Below, piece by piece: positions 50,839-59,624 of a stretch of 64,000 nt of DNA (the stretch's first letter is position 1; each line of letters begins with the position of its first letter). Origin of the DNA: Tractidigestivibacter sp050946515 (GTDB taxonomy: Bacteria > Actinomycetota > Coriobacteriia > Coriobacteriales > Atopobiaceae); assembly GCF_050946515.1 (NCBI RefSeq), contig NZ_JBMNUX010000002.1, positions 178,065 through 242,064 of the forward strand. The letters run 5' to 3'. Both the position numbers and the translations under genes were made by a program. The notes beneath the pieces are model-generated. The model ran no database searches. It was not told where the DNA came from and saw only the letters and a list, made by a program, of their open reading frames with translations.

Positions 50839-50944
50839 CATGCCACGGCAGCGAGGCCTTCAGCCGCGCCCGCGAAAAGCAAGGGCGCCCCCGCACACGC
50901 GAGGGCGCCCAGGACAGACGCTTAAGAGCAATCGGCAAGGGCAG

Positions 50945-51373
50945 CTAGTCAAGCTCGCCTTGGCTCATGACCTTGAACCCAGCTTGCTCGAGCTTGAAGA
51001 CGGCCGAGGCGGCCTTGCCAGGGTCGGCTACCTTGAGGGCAAACACGGCATTGCCGTCTTGGTGTGAGAAGCAGTATCCGTACTCGATGTCGATGTCAGC
51101 GTCATCGAGCGTCTCGAGCAGCTCCGCAAGGCCGCCCGGTCGGTTGGGGACGCCAATGGCTGCCACCTTCGTGATCGTGGAGGTGTAGCCAGCTTTGTCG
51201 AGCGCGGCCTTTGCGTCCTCGGCCTCGTTGCAGATGATGCGCACCAGGCCGTAGTCGGTGGTGTCGGCAATGGAGAGAGCGCTCATGTTGATGCCCGCGT
51301 CGGCCAGGCAGCGGCAAAGCGACGCCAGCCGGCCGCGGTCGTTCTCCAGAAAGACGGTGATCTGATTAATCAT
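50945..51373 (-). CDS. Tandem ACT-domain protein next to a phenylacetate-CoA-ligase-like gene
   Basis: 142 residues forming two ACT domains (residues 1-67, INQITVFLENDRGRLASLCRCLADAGINMSALSIADT, and 68-142, AAIGVPNRPGGLAELLETLDDADIDIEYGYCFSH). ACT domains bind amino acids for allosteric control. It starts at the stop codon of the acyl-CoA-ligase gene (51373 is shared), so they are co-translated; amino acid sensing of that pathway is inference. Confidence 0.92.
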   Translation of the reverse strand: MINQITVFLENDRGRLASLCRCLADAGINMSALSIADTTDYGLVRIICNEAEDAKAALDKAGYTSTITKVAAIGVPNRPGGLAELLETLDDADIDIEYGYCFSHQDGNAVFALKVADPGKAASAVFKLEQAGFKVMSQGELD

Positions 51374-52692
51374 TACTTGATCGTCCTCCTCTTGTCTATG
51401 ACGCGCTTTGCCTTGCCGGTGCTCCTCTGGATTGACTTGGGCTCGACGAGGCGAACCTTGATTCCAACAGAGAGCTCCGTCTTCATGCGAGCAGAGATCT
51501 GGCGCTGCAGGCGCTCGATGGCGCCCGTAGAGTCGATGTCAAAGCCGGGGTTGACCTCGGCCTTCAGCGTCACGATGTCAAGCGAGCGCTCGTCGGTGTC
51601 GACCTCGATCTGGTACCAGCTGGACACCTGGTTGAAGGTCTTCATGACGTCTTCGATCTGGGACGGGAACACGTTGACGCCACGGATGATCAGCATGTCG
51701 TCGGTGCGCCCGTGCAGGCGGTCGATGCGACGGTGCGTGCAGCCGCACGCGCAGTCGCCCGGGATGATGCGCGTGATGTCACGCGTGCGGTAGCGCACGA
51801 CGGGGCAGGCCTCGCGGTCGACGGTCGTAATGACGAGCTCGCCCCACTCGCCTTCGGGAAGGACCTCCCCCGTCGAAGGGTCGATGATCTCGGCAAAGAA
51901 GTGGTCCTCGGCAAGGTGCAGGCCGTTCTGCTCGAGGCACTCCACGGCGACGCCAGGTCCGCCCGTCTCGGTAAGGCCGTAGATGTCAAGCACCTTGTAG
52001 TTGAGCTTGCGCTCGAGCTCGGCGCGAAGGTTGTCCGAGAAGGGCTCGGCGCCGTGGATGCCGGCGCGAAGGTGGAACTCCTCGGCGGGGTCGATGCCCA
52101 TCTCGAGCGCGGTGTCAGCGATGTGCATCGCGTAGCTCGGCGTGCAGCAAAGGATCGTGGAGCCCATGTCGCGCAGGATGCGAATCTGGCGCTCGGTGTT
52201 TCCGGCTGAGGTGGGAATGACGGTTGCGCCGGAATGGATTGCGCCGTAGTGGGCGCCGAGGCCGCCCGTGAAAAGGCCGTAGCCATAGGCCACCTGCACG
52301 ATGTCGTCAGGGCCGCCGCCCGCAAACTTGATGCCGCGGGCAAAGCAGTCCGCCCAAAAGTCAAGGTCATAGTTGGTGTAGGCGCCGACGGTCGCAATTC
52401 CTGTTGTGCCCGAGCTCATGTGGATCTCGCGAACGTCGGACATGGGCACGGCGAGCATGCCATACGGATAGTTGTCGCGCAGGTCCTGCTTGGTCACGAA
52501 GGGGGCGGAGGACAGCTCGGAGAGGTCCGAGAAGGAATATGGGTCAAAGCCGGCGTCGTCAAAGCTCTTCTTGTAAAACGGGATGTTCTCGTAGCACCTG
52601 ACGAGCGTCTTCTTGATTCCCTCGAGCTGAATTTGCTCTATCTGGTCGTGCGGCAGGCGCGTTGCGTCCTGCCCTGTTTGCTCCTTTGCCAT
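51373..52692 (-). CDS. paaK: Phenylacetate-CoA ligase-like AMP-forming enzyme
   Basis: 439-residue ANL-superfamily acyl-CoA ligase of the PaaK type. The AMP site is HMSSGTTGIATVGAYTNYDL (P-loop SSGTTG), with LCCTPSYAMHIA, DIYGLTETGGPGVA (A5), and RTRDITRII and LHGRTDDMLIIRGVNVFPSQIED (A7/A8 hinge). C-terminal catalytic Lys lies in STGKAKRVIDKR. In anaerobes fermenting aromatic amino acids, such genes sit beside indolepyruvate ferredoxin oxidoreductase, absent here. Substrate could be phenylacetate, indoleacetate or another aryl acid. Confidence 0.92.
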   Translation of the reverse strand: MAKEQTGQDATRLPHDQIEQIQLEGIKKTLVRCYENIPFYKKSFDDAGFDPYSFSDLSELSSAPFVTKQDLRDNYPYGMLAVPMSDVREIHMSSGTTGIATVGAYTNYDLDFWADCFARGIKFAGGGPDDIVQVAYGYGLFTGGLGAHYGAIHSGATVIPTSAGNTERQIRILRDMGSTILCCTPSYAMHIADTALEMGIDPAEEFHLRAGIHGAEPFSDNLRAELERKLNYKVLDIYGLTETGGPGVAVECLEQNGLHLAEDHFFAEIIDPSTGEVLPEGEWGELVITTVDREACPVVRYRTRDITRIIPGDCACGCTHRRIDRLHGRTDDMLIIRGVNVFPSQIEDVMKTFNQVSSWYQIEVDTDERSLDIVTLKAEVNPGFDIDSTGAIERLQRQISARMKTELSVGIKVRLVEPKSIQRSTGKAKRVIDKRRTIK

Positions 52693-52963
52693 TGAAGGCC
52701 GCCTTCCGAAGTGTCACTTGTTCGCGTGGCCAAAGGGTAACACAGCAAAGAAGCACTTCGCGCATCACATCGCCCGGCGAAACACGCTCGCCTTGAAACA
52801 GTCTTGCTCAGTGGCAGTACAGGAAGCGCAGCCCAGAAGGTCCCTCCTTGTAACGAGAAGCACGCTTTTCGCTCCCCTTAGCGCAAGTTGTGCGAAACTG
52901 GATGTCATCAGTTGCCTGTCAGGAAGGCAGGCTAAATTAACCCCGATAAGAGAGGGAGCGACC

Positions 52964-54043
52964 ATGCTGAGGATTGGTCTTCTCACCAGCGGCGGAGATT
53001 GCCAGGCGCTGAACGCAACGATGCGAGGCATCGTCAAGACGATCTACCGCAACGCAAAGGAGCCCGTAGAGGTCTACGGCTTCGAGGACGGCTATCAAGG
53101 TCTTATCTACGAGCGCTATCGCATGCTTGACTGGGCTGACTTCTCGGGCATCCTCTCGCAGGGCGGCACCATCCTGGGCACCAGCCGCACGCCCTTCAAG
53201 CTGCTTGACACCCCCGAGGCCGACGGCGTCAACAAGGTCGAGGCCATGAAGCACACCTACAAGAAGCTCAAGCTCGACTGCCTGTTCATGCTTGGCGGCA
53301 ACGGCTCAACCAAGACGGCAAACCGCCTTTCCGAGGAGGGGCTCAACGTCATCGCCCTGCCCAAGACCATCGACAACGACACCTGGGGCACCGACAAGAC
53401 CTTCGGCTTCACGAGCGCCATCGACGTCGCCACGCGCTGCATCGACGACATCCACACGACCGCGAGCTCGCACGGCCGCGTGTTCGTGATCGAGATCATG
53501 GGCCACAAGGTCGGCTGGATCCCGCTCTACGCTGGCGTTGCTGGCGGCGCAGACGTCATCCTCATCCCCGAGATCCCCTATGACATGGACAACGTCGTCA
53601 AGGCCATCGACCAGCGCGAGAAGGACGGCGGCCGCTTTGCCATCGTCGTCTGCGCAGAGGGCGCCATCACCAAGCAAGAGGCGGCCATGCCCAAGAAGGA
53701 GTACAAGAAGAAGGTCGCGGCCCGAGTGAAGCCGTCCGTCGCCTATGGCATTGCCGACGAGATCGCCAAGCGCACCGGCCGCGAGGTTCGCGTTGCCGTT
53801 CCGGGCCACACCCAGCGCGGCGGCCAGCCCGACGCCCAGGACCGCATCTTTGCGACGCAGTGCGGCGTCGAGGCCGCTCTCGGATGCCTCGAGGGCAAGT
53901 ATGGCTACATGATCGCGTCCGTGAACGGCAAGATGGTACGCGTTCCGCTCAAGGACGTCGCTGGCAAGCTTAAGTACGTCGATCCCAAGAGCGACCTCGT
54001 TCGCGAGGCGCGCGCCCTGGGCATCAGCTTCGGAGACAAGTAA
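52964..54043 (+). CDS. pfkA: 6-phosphofructokinase with mixed donor-site residues
   Basis: 359-residue phosphofructokinase that makes fructose 1,6-bisphosphate. Motifs: LTSGGDCQALNATMRGI, GTILGTSRTPF, LGGNGSTKTA, PKTIDNDTWGTDKTFGF, MGHKVGWIPLYAG, and VPGHTQRGGQPDAQDRIFA. In E. coli numbering, the donor positions read Asn103-Gly104 (GGNGS) and Lys124 (PKTIDND). Gly104 is typical of ATP enzymes and Lys124 of PPi-dependent or long-type enzymes, so the phosphate donor cannot be assigned. ATG at 52964 has AGAGGGAGCGACC upstream; a longer in-frame start at 52718 adds non-conserved sequence. Confidence 0.95.
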   Translation: MLRIGLLTSGGDCQALNATMRGIVKTIYRNAKEPVEVYGFEDGYQGLIYERYRMLDWADFSGILSQGGTILGTSRTPFKLLDTPEADGVNKVEAMKHTYKKLKLDCLFMLGGNGSTKTANRLSEEGLNVIALPKTIDNDTWGTDKTFGFTSAIDVATRCIDDIHTTASSHGRVFVIEIMGHKVGWIPLYAGVAGGADVILIPEIPYDMDNVVKAIDQREKDGGRFAIVVCAEGAITKQEAAMPKKEYKKKVAARVKPSVAYGIADEIAKRTGREVRVAVPGHTQRGGQPDAQDRIFATQCGVEAALGCLEGKYGYMIASVNGKMVRVPLKDVAGKLKYVDPKSDLVREARALGISFGDK

Positions 54044-54094
54044 GAGCGGCGCCTGCGCCTCCCGGGCGCGGCGCCGGCCACGGGAGGCCAGGCA

Positions 54095-54871
54095 ATGTCA
54101 ACGTTCCTTCAAAAGAGTCCCATCTTTGGTCCTGTTCTGAGCAGGCGCTTCGGCGTCTCCCTAGGCGTCAACCTGATGCCCGCAAGCGGCAAGATTTGCA
54201 CCTTTGACTGCCTCTATTGCGAGGACGGCCTGAATGCCGAGCGCAGGACGAGGGACACTTACGTCACCATGGACGTGCTCGCGCCCGCCCTCGAGAGGGC
54301 CCTTTCCGGCATAGCCGAGCGCAAGGAGGCGCTTGACGAGGTCTGCCTTGCAGGAAACGGCGAGCCCACGGCATCGCCCATCTTTCCCCAGGCGGTCGAC
54401 CTTTGCCGCACGCTCATCGACCGCTACGTGCCCTCAGCCAAGCTCGCCGTGCTCTCAAACGGCACTATGGCTTCGCGGCCCGAAGTCCATGACGCCCTCA
54501 TGCGCGTTGACAGAAACGTGCTGAAGCTGGACACGGTGGACCCCGACTACATAGCCCTTCTCGACCGCCCGCAGGTACCCTATGACGTGCATAAGCAGGT
54601 TGAGGCCTTCGCCTCGTTTGGCGGCCACGTTATCATCCAGACGATCTTCGTGCGCGGAAGCTATCAAGGCGCAAGCCTCGACAACACCGACGAGGCGCAC
54701 GTGAGCGCATGGCTCGACGCAGTGGAGAAGATCGCCCCCGAGGCCGTCACCGTCTACACGATTGCACGCGACACCCCCGTCTCGGGCATCGAGAAGGCTC
54801 CTCGCGAGGTTCTCGACGCAATTGCCAACCGCGTGCGCGCGCTTGGGATTCCCTGCTCTGCCTCGTACTAG
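54095..54871 (+). CDS. Radical SAM protein of unknown substrate
   Basis: 258 residues with a Fe4S4 Cx3Cx2C site in ICTFDCLYCEDG (residues about 36-45) preceded by GVSLGVNLMPASGK, followed by VCLAGNGEPTASPIFP (a GGE-like SAM-binding element) and VLSNGTMASRPEVHDALM. The layout is of an MoaA-like activating or modifying enzyme; no C-terminal extra iron-sulfur Cys cluster is visible. Product unknown. Followed at nine bases by the glutamine amidotransferase gene. Confidence 0.9.
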   Translation: MSTFLQKSPIFGPVLSRRFGVSLGVNLMPASGKICTFDCLYCEDGLNAERRTRDTYVTMDVLAPALERALSGIAERKEALDEVCLAGNGEPTASPIFPQAVDLCRTLIDRYVPSAKLAVLSNGTMASRPEVHDALMRVDRNVLKLDTVDPDYIALLDRPQVPYDVHKQVEAFASFGGHVIIQTIFVRGSYQGASLDNTDEAHVSAWLDAVEKIAPEAVTVYTIARDTPVSGIEKAPREVLDAIANRVRALGIPCSASY

Positions 54872-54880
54872 GAGGCCATC

Positions 54881-55705
54881 ATGTGCGAGCTCTTCGCGAT
54901 TAACGCAGCGGAGCCCATAGAGGCCAACCGCTACCTGCGCGAGTTCTATACCCATAGCCATGACAACCCCCACGGATGGGGGCTCTCGTGGCGCGATGAC
55001 GAGGATGGTGCCGCCGACCCTGACGCCGACGTCGTGCTGTTTCGCGAGCCCAAGCCTGCCTATGAGTCCGACTTGGTGCCGCAGCTGCTCTCCCAGCCCA
55101 TCCGCGCGCGCCGCCTTGAGGCGCACATACGCTTCTCAACCTGCGGGGCGCAAAGCGTCGAAAACTGCCACCCCTTCTTGGGGTCAGACATCTCAGGGCG
55201 CGAGTGGACCATGATTCACAATGGAATCCTCTTCAACGAGGAGCTTCTCGCAGGCTACGAGCAGCGCGAGAAGGGCGAGACCGACAGCGAGCGCACGATG
55301 CTCTTCTTGCTTGACGTGCTCAACGAGGCGGCCTTGCGCTACGGCCAGCTTGACTTTGACACGACCTTCCAGGCCCTCTCAGGTGCGCTCTCGCAGATCT
55401 CGAACCTCAACCGCCTGAACTTGATCCTTGATGATGGCACGTACACCTACGTGCACACGAACACCTCAGAAGACACGCTGCACTACCGCCAGCTTTCCGA
55501 CAGCTCGATCGTCTTCTCCACAAAGCCGCTCGGCGGCGAGGCGGAGGCGGCCATGTGGCATCCCGTGCCCAAGAACCGCCTGATTGCCTATAGGAACGGC
55601 AGGCTCATCCAGACCTCAGCCCCTCATGGATACACGTTTTGCGAGGCCATACTCGAGCTGCGTCGCAAGTTCGGTGACGCTTGGACGGAGGTCGTCGCCT
55701 CGTAG
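54881..55705 (+). CDS. Class II glutamine amidotransferase
   Basis: 274-residue Ntn-hydrolase of the GATase_4/YafJ type. The catalytic Cys is residue 2 (MCELFAIN), exposed after Met removal. HGWGLSW, HIRFSTCGAQSVENCHPF and MIHNGILFNEEL form the glutamine-binding pocket. It may transfer ammonia to a partner or be a stand-alone amidase; the substrate is unknown. The ATG at 54881 comes with GGAGGCCATC upstream. Adjacent to the radical SAM gene. Confidence 0.9.
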   Translation: MCELFAINAAEPIEANRYLREFYTHSHDNPHGWGLSWRDDEDGAADPDADVVLFREPKPAYESDLVPQLLSQPIRARRLEAHIRFSTCGAQSVENCHPFLGSDISGREWTMIHNGILFNEELLAGYEQREKGETDSERTMLFLLDVLNEAALRYGQLDFDTTFQALSGALSQISNLNRLNLILDDGTYTYVHTNTSEDTLHYRQLSDSSIVFSTKPLGGEAEAAMWHPVPKNRLIAYRNGRLIQTSAPHGYTFCEAILELRRKFGDAWTEVVAS

Positions 55706-55789
55706 CTTCACAGTCCTTTCATCTGCTAGGCTTAGACGTTATGACAACGTCGCGGGCACTTTCGTCCGCTGAGCACTAAGGCAGTGAGC

Positions 55790-56782
55790 ATGGACCTAAG
55801 CCAAGCTATCGAACAGGCAAATTCAATCGTTATCCCCGGCTTTCTCGTGGGAGACGACGCGCTGACGCAAGAGCGCGAGAAGAACGAGGAGGCCATTCGC
55901 CTTCTGACCGACGCTTGGATGTCGGCCCCTGCTGGGCGCGAGCCCTTCTCGTTCGACCTCGTCCTTGACCTTGCCGACAGGAACCGCGACATCTGCGACC
56001 GCTACGGCATCGAGCGGCTAAGAAACACGCAGGGACTCAACTTGGCGCGGCGCCTCTCCGACGCGGACCTCGTGCACGGCGTGGCGGTGCTTCAGGGGCG
56101 CTCTGACGAGGAGGTCGCACGTACTGCCGGAGCCGGCATCCCAGACTTGAACATCGCCTACGTCGAGGCGCCCATTCGCGGCAACGTCGTCGGCATCGAC
56201 ATCGAGACCTCAGACCGCGAGCCCGATCGCGGCTACATCATCAACGTCGGTCTTGAGTTCATGAGCCTAACGCCCAATGCAAAGCCCACGAACCCCTTCT
56301 CGGGCTATTGCGGAATACCGGAGATGTACGCCGAGAAGGGCGTGCCTCTGGACTTTGTGCACCATATCAAGTGGAGCGACCTTGAGGGCAAGAAGCCGCT
56401 GAGAGAGAACGCAAAGCTGCAGAAGGCCATCCTTGCTGCTCTCGAGCTGTTTCCCTTCATGGCGCACAACGCTGCCTTCGAGGACTCTTGGTTCATGCTC
56501 AACATCAAGGGATACGCAGAGGCAAGAAAGGCGCGGCGCGTGGTGCCCATCGACACGCGCGACATCTGCAGGCGCGTCGACCCTGAGGTAAGGACCCTGC
56601 CGCACGACAGCCGCCCCGCCGCGCTCGAGAACTGGGCGCGTCGGCGAGGGACGCTCTCTGCAGCCGAAAACGAGAAGCACCTTGGGCTCGAGGACGTTGA
56701 CCTCATGCTCGCGACCGTGCAGGCGGAGTTCTCCGAGCGAAAGATGTTCCCTGGGCAGCGAGAGGAAGCGCAGAGGGCATGA
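55790..56782 (+). CDS. DEDDh-type 3'-5' exonuclease-like protein
   Basis: 330 residues. The second half carries DnaQ-like exonuclease motifs: VVGIDIETSDREPDRGYIINVG (Asp-x-Glu, motif I), FPFMAHNAAFEDSWFML (motif II HNxxFE, with the common Asp replaced by Glu), and HLGLEDVDLMLATVQAEF (motif III HxGxED). The first 125 residues are charged and not recognised. It could process nucleic acids, but the variant motif II makes activity uncertain. ATG at 55790 is preferred to the GTG at 55784 because TAAGG lies eight bases upstream. It overlaps the next LysR gene by four bases. Confidence 0.75.
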   Translation: MDLSQAIEQANSIVIPGFLVGDDALTQEREKNEEAIRLLTDAWMSAPAGREPFSFDLVLDLADRNRDICDRYGIERLRNTQGLNLARRLSDADLVHGVAVLQGRSDEEVARTAGAGIPDLNIAYVEAPIRGNVVGIDIETSDREPDRGYIINVGLEFMSLTPNAKPTNPFSGYCGIPEMYAEKGVPLDFVHHIKWSDLEGKKPLRENAKLQKAILAALELFPFMAHNAAFEDSWFMLNIKGYAEARKARRVVPIDTRDICRRVDPEVRTLPHDSRPAALENWARRRGTLSAAENEKHLGLEDVDLMLATVQAEFSERKMFPGQREEAQRA

Positions 56783-57795
56783 CGCTCCAGCAGCTACGCT
56801 ATCTCATCGCAGTCGCCGACGCGGGGTCGATCAATTCCGTGGCAAAGAGCCACTTCATCTCGCAGTCAACGCTCTCCACCTCAATCAAGTCGCTTGAGGA
56901 AGAGATGGGGGTCACCGCGTTCATCCGCACGAGCCGCGGCATCGAGCTCACTGCAGACGGCGTCGAGCTCGTGGCCTATGCGCGACAGGTCGTCGAGCAG
57001 GCGGAGCTCATGGAGCAGCACTTCTCCCGCAGCGATTCCAAGGAGCGCGAGCGGCTTTTGGTGTCATCGCAGCACTACGCCTTTGTCGTGCGCGCGTTCA
57101 TCTCGTTTGTGTCAGAGCGAAGGGCAGCTGGCAAATCGATTGCGGACTACACGCTGCGCGAGACCCGAACGCTCAACGTGATTGACGACGTGCGCAACTT
57201 CCGCTGCGACGTGGGCATCCTCTTCCTGAGCACCTACAACGAGCGCGTGCTCAGAAGCAAGCTGGACGAGGGCAAGCTGAGGTTCTCGTCGCTCTTTAGG
57301 GCACGACCCCACATATTCGTGAGAGAGGGCCACCCGCTTGCGCGCAAAGGGCGCGTGAGCGCACAAGACCTCTCGAAGTACGTCCGCTACGGGTTTGAGC
57401 AGGGCCCTAGCGCCTCGCTCTTCTTCTCAGAGGAGCCGCTGGCGTCGCTTCCCTGCACGGACCGCATCACGGTCAGCGACCGCGCGACCATGACAAGCCT
57501 GCTCAGAAGCTATGACGGCTATCTGGTGTCCACAGGCGTGCGATCTGACGAGATGCTCGATGGCATCGTGGCCGTGCCGGTAGACGTCGACGAGGTCATG
57601 AACGTCGGCTACATCACCAGCAAGGAGCGCAAGCTCGGCCCCCTTGCGCAAGGGTATCTCGCCACACTCGAGCGGGTCGTCTACGACATGCGCGACGAAA
57701 ACGAGCTCGTTCCCTCCAAAGAGGTCGTCAGGTCTTGCAAGGACAGCGATGAGCAGAAATCAAAGCACAGCGGTGAGGCAGGTTCCATCCAATGA
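56779..57795 (+). CDS. LysR-family transcriptional regulator
   Basis: 338 residues. The N-terminal helix-turn-helix is LQQLRYLIAVADAGSINSVAKSHFISQSTLSTSIKSLEEEMG, and the effector domain runs on to about residue 300 (LLVSSQHYAFVVRAFISFVSE, GILFLSTYNERVL). Unlike the 47530 LysR, it is followed by a Ser/Lys-rich tail. It overlaps the DEDDh gene (ATGA) and the next membrane gene (ATGA), so it is in a coupled group rather than divergent from its target. Confidence 0.92.
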   Translation: MTLQQLRYLIAVADAGSINSVAKSHFISQSTLSTSIKSLEEEMGVTAFIRTSRGIELTADGVELVAYARQVVEQAELMEQHFSRSDSKERERLLVSSQHYAFVVRAFISFVSERRAAGKSIADYTLRETRTLNVIDDVRNFRCDVGILFLSTYNERVLRSKLDEGKLRFSSLFRARPHIFVREGHPLARKGRVSAQDLSKYVRYGFEQGPSASLFFSEEPLASLPCTDRITVSDRATMTSLLRSYDGYLVSTGVRSDEMLDGIVAVPVDVDEVMNVGYITSKERKLGPLAQGYLATLERVVYDMRDENELVPSKEVVRSCKDSDEQKSKHSGEAGSIQ

Positions 57796-58676
57796 GCGGA
57801 AACAAGCTGAACAGAATAATTCGACGGCTGAAGGCGCGCATTGCGCTTGACAAGCGCACCTTCATCATCTACTCGGTGCTCAGGCTTCTCGTGCTTGTCA
57901 CCCTCATCCGCTGCATCATGACCCAGCGCTGGGAGGGAGTTGCCATATCGGTCCTCGTGCTCGTGCTCTTCCTTGTCCCCTCAATCATCGAGAGCGCCGC
58001 TCGCGTGGACATCCCCCCCCTTTTCCAGACGATCATCTACGTGTTCATCTTTGCGGCGGAGATTCTCGGAGAGATTGACCACTACTACGTCCTGATTCCC
58101 GGCTGGGATACCGTGCTTCACACCTTGAACGGGTTTCTCTGCGCTGCCGTTGGCTTCTCGCTCGTCGACCTCTTGAATCGCTCCAGCGACAAGATCACGC
58201 TTTCCCCCACATACGTGACCATCGTCGCATTCTGCTTCTCGATGACCATCGGCGTGCTCTGGGAGTTCTTCGAGTTCGGCTTCGACACGTTCTTTGGCAT
58301 GGACATGCAGAAGGACACCATCGTGAATGCTTTCTCGTCAGTAGCGCTTGACCCCACAGGAGAAGGCAACCGCGTCCGCCTTGAGAACATTGCCTCCACG
58401 GTCATCACGACGGCATCCGGAGAGACGACCACGATTGCCGGCTACCTGGACATCGGCCTTCTCGATACGATGAAGGACCTGTTCGTTAACCTGATAGGCG
58501 CCATCGCATTCTCCATCGTGGGGTATCGCCATCTGAAGCGAAACGAGAACGGCAACTGGGCGGACGGCCTGCACGTTCAGCCCGTCTCCGACGAGCGCTA
58601 CGAGGAAGAGGAGAAGAAAATCAGCCAGATTGAGAAGGCCTACCGGTCTCGGAGAAAGAAAAAGAATCGGTCCTAG
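57792..58676 (+). CDS. Integral membrane protein of unknown function
   Basis: 294 residues. A basic N-terminus (KLNRIIRRLKARIALDKR) leads to about six membrane segments (residues about 24-42, 49-66, 77-95, 108-128, 140-160 and 226-245). A short conserved-looking loop contains GEIDHYYVLIPGWDTVLHTLNGF, with acidic and His residues near the membrane face, resembling YjdF/DUF2238-type proteins in layout but not firmly assignable. The C-terminus is highly charged and basic. It ends in a CTAG shared by the stop codon of the convergent LuxR gene. Confidence 0.8.
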   Translation: MSGNKLNRIIRRLKARIALDKRTFIIYSVLRLLVLVTLIRCIMTQRWEGVAISVLVLVLFLVPSIIESAARVDIPPLFQTIIYVFIFAAEILGEIDHYYVLIPGWDTVLHTLNGFLCAAVGFSLVDLLNRSSDKITLSPTYVTIVAFCFSMTIGVLWEFFEFGFDTFFGMDMQKDTIVNAFSSVALDPTGEGNRVRLENIASTVITTASGETTTIAGYLDIGLLDTMKDLFVNLIGAIAFSIVGYRHLKRNENGNWADGLHVQPVSDERYEEEEKKISQIEKAYRSRRKKKNRS

Positions 58677-59458
58677 CCCAGCTCCCCAAACAGCCCAAGA
58701 AGCTCCATGCGGGAGCGCGCGCCGGTCTTGTGGTAGATGTTGGACAGATGCTTGCTCAGCGTCGAAGGACGGATGCAAAGTGTTTCGCAGATATCCTCGG
58801 TGCCTGCTGCCTTGCTAACGAGAGAGACGATCTCTGTTTCACGCTTGGTGAGGTGATACTGAAGCGACTTGCGCTCGATTGCCAGCTTCCTTCCCTTGTC
58901 CGATTCGTGCTGCTCTATCTCGTAGCACTTTGATTCCAAGGTGCTCAGAAGAAGCTCAAAGATATAGAGGTCGCGCGTGGAGAAGTCTCCGCTCGTCTTA
59001 TCGCGATAGATGCTCATGACGGCAAGAGAGTGGTCGCAGTAGACAAGGGCAGCCGTGAGACCGAAATAGATGTTTTGGGGCTTCCAGAGTCTTAGGTAGG
59101 TCTCCGAGCGCTCCCAAGCCGATTCTGACACGACGTCAGAATGCCTATAGATCGAGCTCGTTGGCATGAGGAGCCTCTGAACCCAATGGATGTTGTCCGA
59201 GCAGTCAAGCTTTCCTGCAAGGTAATCGTTGATGATGGCCATCGACTGGTCGTCATAGCGATAGGTCACGGGGTTAATCGCCCGGACCTGCCCGCTTTCC
59301 CGCACGGCTTGGAAAACGACCCCCTTTTCGTAGGTAATGAGGTTTTGAATCTGCTGCAGGAACATCATCGAGAGAGACTCAAAGGTGCTGCAGCTGCAGA
59401 GGCGTCTAGTCATTTGCAGCAGGTAGCGCCACTCGTCGTCTGAAAGCTTGTTTCTCAT
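58673..59458 (-). CDS. LuxR-type transcriptional regulator with an N-terminal sensor-like domain
   Basis: 261 residues. Residues 1-190 form a GAF-like sensory region (LITYEKGVVFQAVRESGQVRAI, YFGLTAALVYCDHSLAVMSIY). The C-terminal helix-turn-helix (about 200-255) reads LTKRETEIVSLVSKAAGTEDICETLCIRPSTLSKHLSNIYHKTGARSRMELLGLF, the LuxR/NarL type. It is divergent from the SDR gene, an arrangement typical for Coriobacteriia LuxR regulators next to oxidoreductases, so it probably controls that gene. It overlaps the convergent membrane gene by four bases (CTAG). Confidence 0.88.
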   Translation of the reverse strand: MRNKLSDDEWRYLLQMTRRLCSCSTFESLSMMFLQQIQNLITYEKGVVFQAVRESGQVRAINPVTYRYDDQSMAIINDYLAGKLDCSDNIHWVQRLLMPTSSIYRHSDVVSESAWERSETYLRLWKPQNIYFGLTAALVYCDHSLAVMSIYRDKTSGDFSTRDLYIFELLLSTLESKCYEIEQHESDKGRKLAIERKSLQYHLTKRETEIVSLVSKAAGTEDICETLCIRPSTLSKHLSNIYHKTGARSRMELLGLFGELG

Positions 59459-59624
59459 TGGAGCCCCATCCCTTGGTATAGCAATGATTTGCTAGCTTTT
59501 ACGTATTAAATACCTAATGCCTTCTCATGGTTCACTAAGATACTGCGCTTGAAGAATGGTCTCCACAAAGCGCTTTTGTCATCATCGACAAGCGGACGTA
59601 CAAGCCGCGAGTAAGGAGACATAC

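Noticed and set aside
52718..52963. Upstream in-frame extension of pfkA
   Set aside because: No family similarity and no ribosome binding site at the upstream start; the ATG at 52964 has AGAGGGAGC and gives the conserved LRIGLLTSGGD start.
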